From: an uncultured Polyangiaceae bacterium
GTDB lineage: Bacteria; Myxococcota_A; Polyangia; Polyangiales; Houyiibacteriaceae
Reading direction: 5' to 3'
DNA length: 6,117 nucleotides
NCBI GenBank assembly: GCA_947258625.1
Contig: CAMYJN010000164.1
Location: 1-6,117 of the forward strand
A model generated the notes under the pieces. The model was not told the DNA's origin and searched no databases. It worked only from the letters and a program-made list of their open reading frames with translations. Of this stretch, positions 5,159 to 6,117 are shown in pieces (within the stretch, counting starts at the first letter, position 1; the number at the start of each line of letters is the position of its first letter). The position numbers and the translations under genes are program-made.

Positions 5159-6117
5159 TCACTGCAAGTTGTAGTTGATCATCATCGATTGACCGCCACG
5201 CCGGACCGAAAGGGTGAACTTGTCGGCCGTCCGCAAGGTCGTATACGCGCCGAGCGCTGCATCGGGGTTGCTCAGGGACTGCCCGTTGATGCTCTCGAGG
5301 ATATCGCCGTTTTGGATCCCGATCTTGGTCAGCAAGGTGTTAGGCCGAATGCCTCGGATCTCCATGCCGATCGATTCCCCGTTTTCGATCTTGGGTGCGA
5401 CCGCGGCGATACCGATGATTTTGCCTGCGCTGTCGAGCACTTTGTTGAGCATCGATCGCGAGAGGTTGTAGTTGCTGTCGTTCACGCGGTCGATGCCCTC
5501 GGCCATCTCGCTCTCGCTCAGCCCGGCGTTGCGATCCGCCGTCCGGGCCTTTCTGGTGCTCGGCTTCTTTTTCACGTCGGCCTTTTTGGCCGGCCGAAAG
5601 ACCGGCTTCTTGGCGGCCCCTGCAACTTGGAACATCGCGAGCCGGCACAGGCCGGCCTTGCTCTGAAGCACCACCGCATCGGATTCGATCGCGCGAATCC
5701 TCGACCCCTCGACCTCGGTTCCACCGTAATGAAGGCCCGCCTTCTTGTCGCTTCCGACGATGGCGGCGAGTGAGCGTTGCAGGTCGCCCGGGATCACGAC
5801 TGTGCCGATCACACGCATGTCGCCGGTGCAAAGGGTTCTGACGTCTTCAGCCGGCAGATCCTCCATCGGCAAGTCGGAGTCCTCGCTCGGAACGCTCGAC
5901 AGGTCCCCTAACGCAGAATTGAAGATGTTTCGCCTTAGGATGATGCTGGGATCGCGTCTACGTGGAGCACGCAAGGGTGCAACGGCTTTCCTCGAGGGCG
6001 CGGGGCGGGCGTCAACCTCGTTGGTCAGCACCCGCTCGGCAAGCAATGCGGTCGCCCCCTGAGCGCAGAAGAGCGCGCAGACTGCGAGCGTCGAGAGCAC
6101 CAGCAAGTTTCTCAGTC
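5159..6117 (-). CDS. gspC: Type II secretion system inner-membrane protein GspC (5' end probably outside the window)
   Basis: GspC is a bitopic inner-membrane protein linking the inner-membrane platform of the type II secretion system to the GspD secretin. Numbered from a TTG at 6106, the visible part has 315 residues: an N-terminal membrane helix (about 1-22), a proline/arginine-rich stretch, the RRNIF motif (58-62), a GspC homology-region domain (about 92-160, with IGTVV at 100-104 and SLAAIVGSD at 112-120), a Lys/Arg-rich linker (165-192), and a C-terminal PDZ domain. In the PDZ part, GMEIRGIRPNTLLTKIGIQN (247-266), GDILESINGQSL (267-278) and SVRRGGQ (300-306) are typical of GspC. The frame stays open past 6106 (Leu-Arg-Asn) to the edge, and a membrane helix without a basic residue in front would be unusual, so the true start is probably upstream; CTG 6115 or TTG 6106 remain possible. 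It ends with TGA 17 bp from the convergent channel gene, so no gspD follows it directly. Confidence 0.87.
   Translation of the reverse strand, partial: LRNLLVLSTLAVCALFCAQGATALLAERVLTNEVDARPAPSRKAVAPLRAPRRRDPSIILRRNIFNSALGDLSSVPSEDSDLPMEDLPAEDVRTLCTGDMRVIGTVVIPGDLQRSLAAIVGSDKKAGLHYGGTEVEGSRIRAIESDAVVLQSKAGLCRLAMFQVAGAAKKPVFRPAKKADVKKKPSTRKARTADRNAGLSESEMAEGIDRVNDSNYNLSRSMLNKVLDSAGKIIGIAAVAPKIENGESIGMEIRGIRPNTLLTKIGIQNGDILESINGQSLSNPDAALGAYTTLRTADKFTLSVRRGGQSMMINYNLQ

Noticed and set aside
5189..5773. Plus-strand 194-residue ORF opposite gspC
   Set aside because: Antisense to the GspC linker and PDZ domain, with no domain of its own.
1..6117. CRISPR array, transposon, tRNA/rRNA or phage-defence system
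   Set aside because: No spaced direct repeats, transposase or recombinase signatures, structural-RNA stretches or defence domains are seen; nearly every base is accounted for by four ordinary genes.

Overview
The window is high-GC, densely coded bacterial chromosome and looks like a delta-proteobacterial/Myxococcota-type genome. That assignment is an inference from three things: a DUF1592-family lipoprotein of the kind abundant in myxobacteria and planctomycetes, a GspC of type II secretion (diderm envelope), and the GC-rich codon use. I see no mobile element, CRISPR array, tRNA or rRNA.

Layout, left to right. (1) Positions 1-862, minus strand: the N-terminal 287 residues of a DUF1587/DUF1595/DUF1592-type secreted lipoprotein that runs off the left edge. 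It starts with TTG, so an ATG-only ORF search misses it; the reading is uninterrupted to the edge. (2) Positions 863-972: a 110-bp divergent intergenic region. It holds a strong sigma70-type promoter for the leftward gene (perfect TTGACA, 16-bp spacer, TAGAAA), overlapped by an imperfect palindrome that could be an operator. (3) Positions 973-1836, plus strand: acyl-CoA thioesterase II (tesB), full length, with its catalytic Asp/Ser/Gln in place. (4) Positions 1833-5141, plus strand: a 1102-residue MscK/MscM-type mechanosensitive channel, joined to tesB by an ATGA stop/start overlap. (5) Positions 5142-5158: 17 bp between convergent genes, with a weak hairpin over the two gene ends. (6) Positions 5159-6117, minus strand: GspC of the type II secretion system, apparently open at its 5' end at the right edge.

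Functionally this is mostly ordinary envelope and lipid housekeeping. tesB and the channel are probably co-transcribed, but no mechanistic link between acyl-CoA hydrolysis and osmotic release is evident. The points most worth a second look are the TTG-started lipoprotein, its promoter/palindrome, the loss of expected family cysteines in it, the two cysteines bracketing the GspC HR domain, and the position of gspC as the last gene of its transcription unit. I found no convincing evidence of a previously undescribed system.
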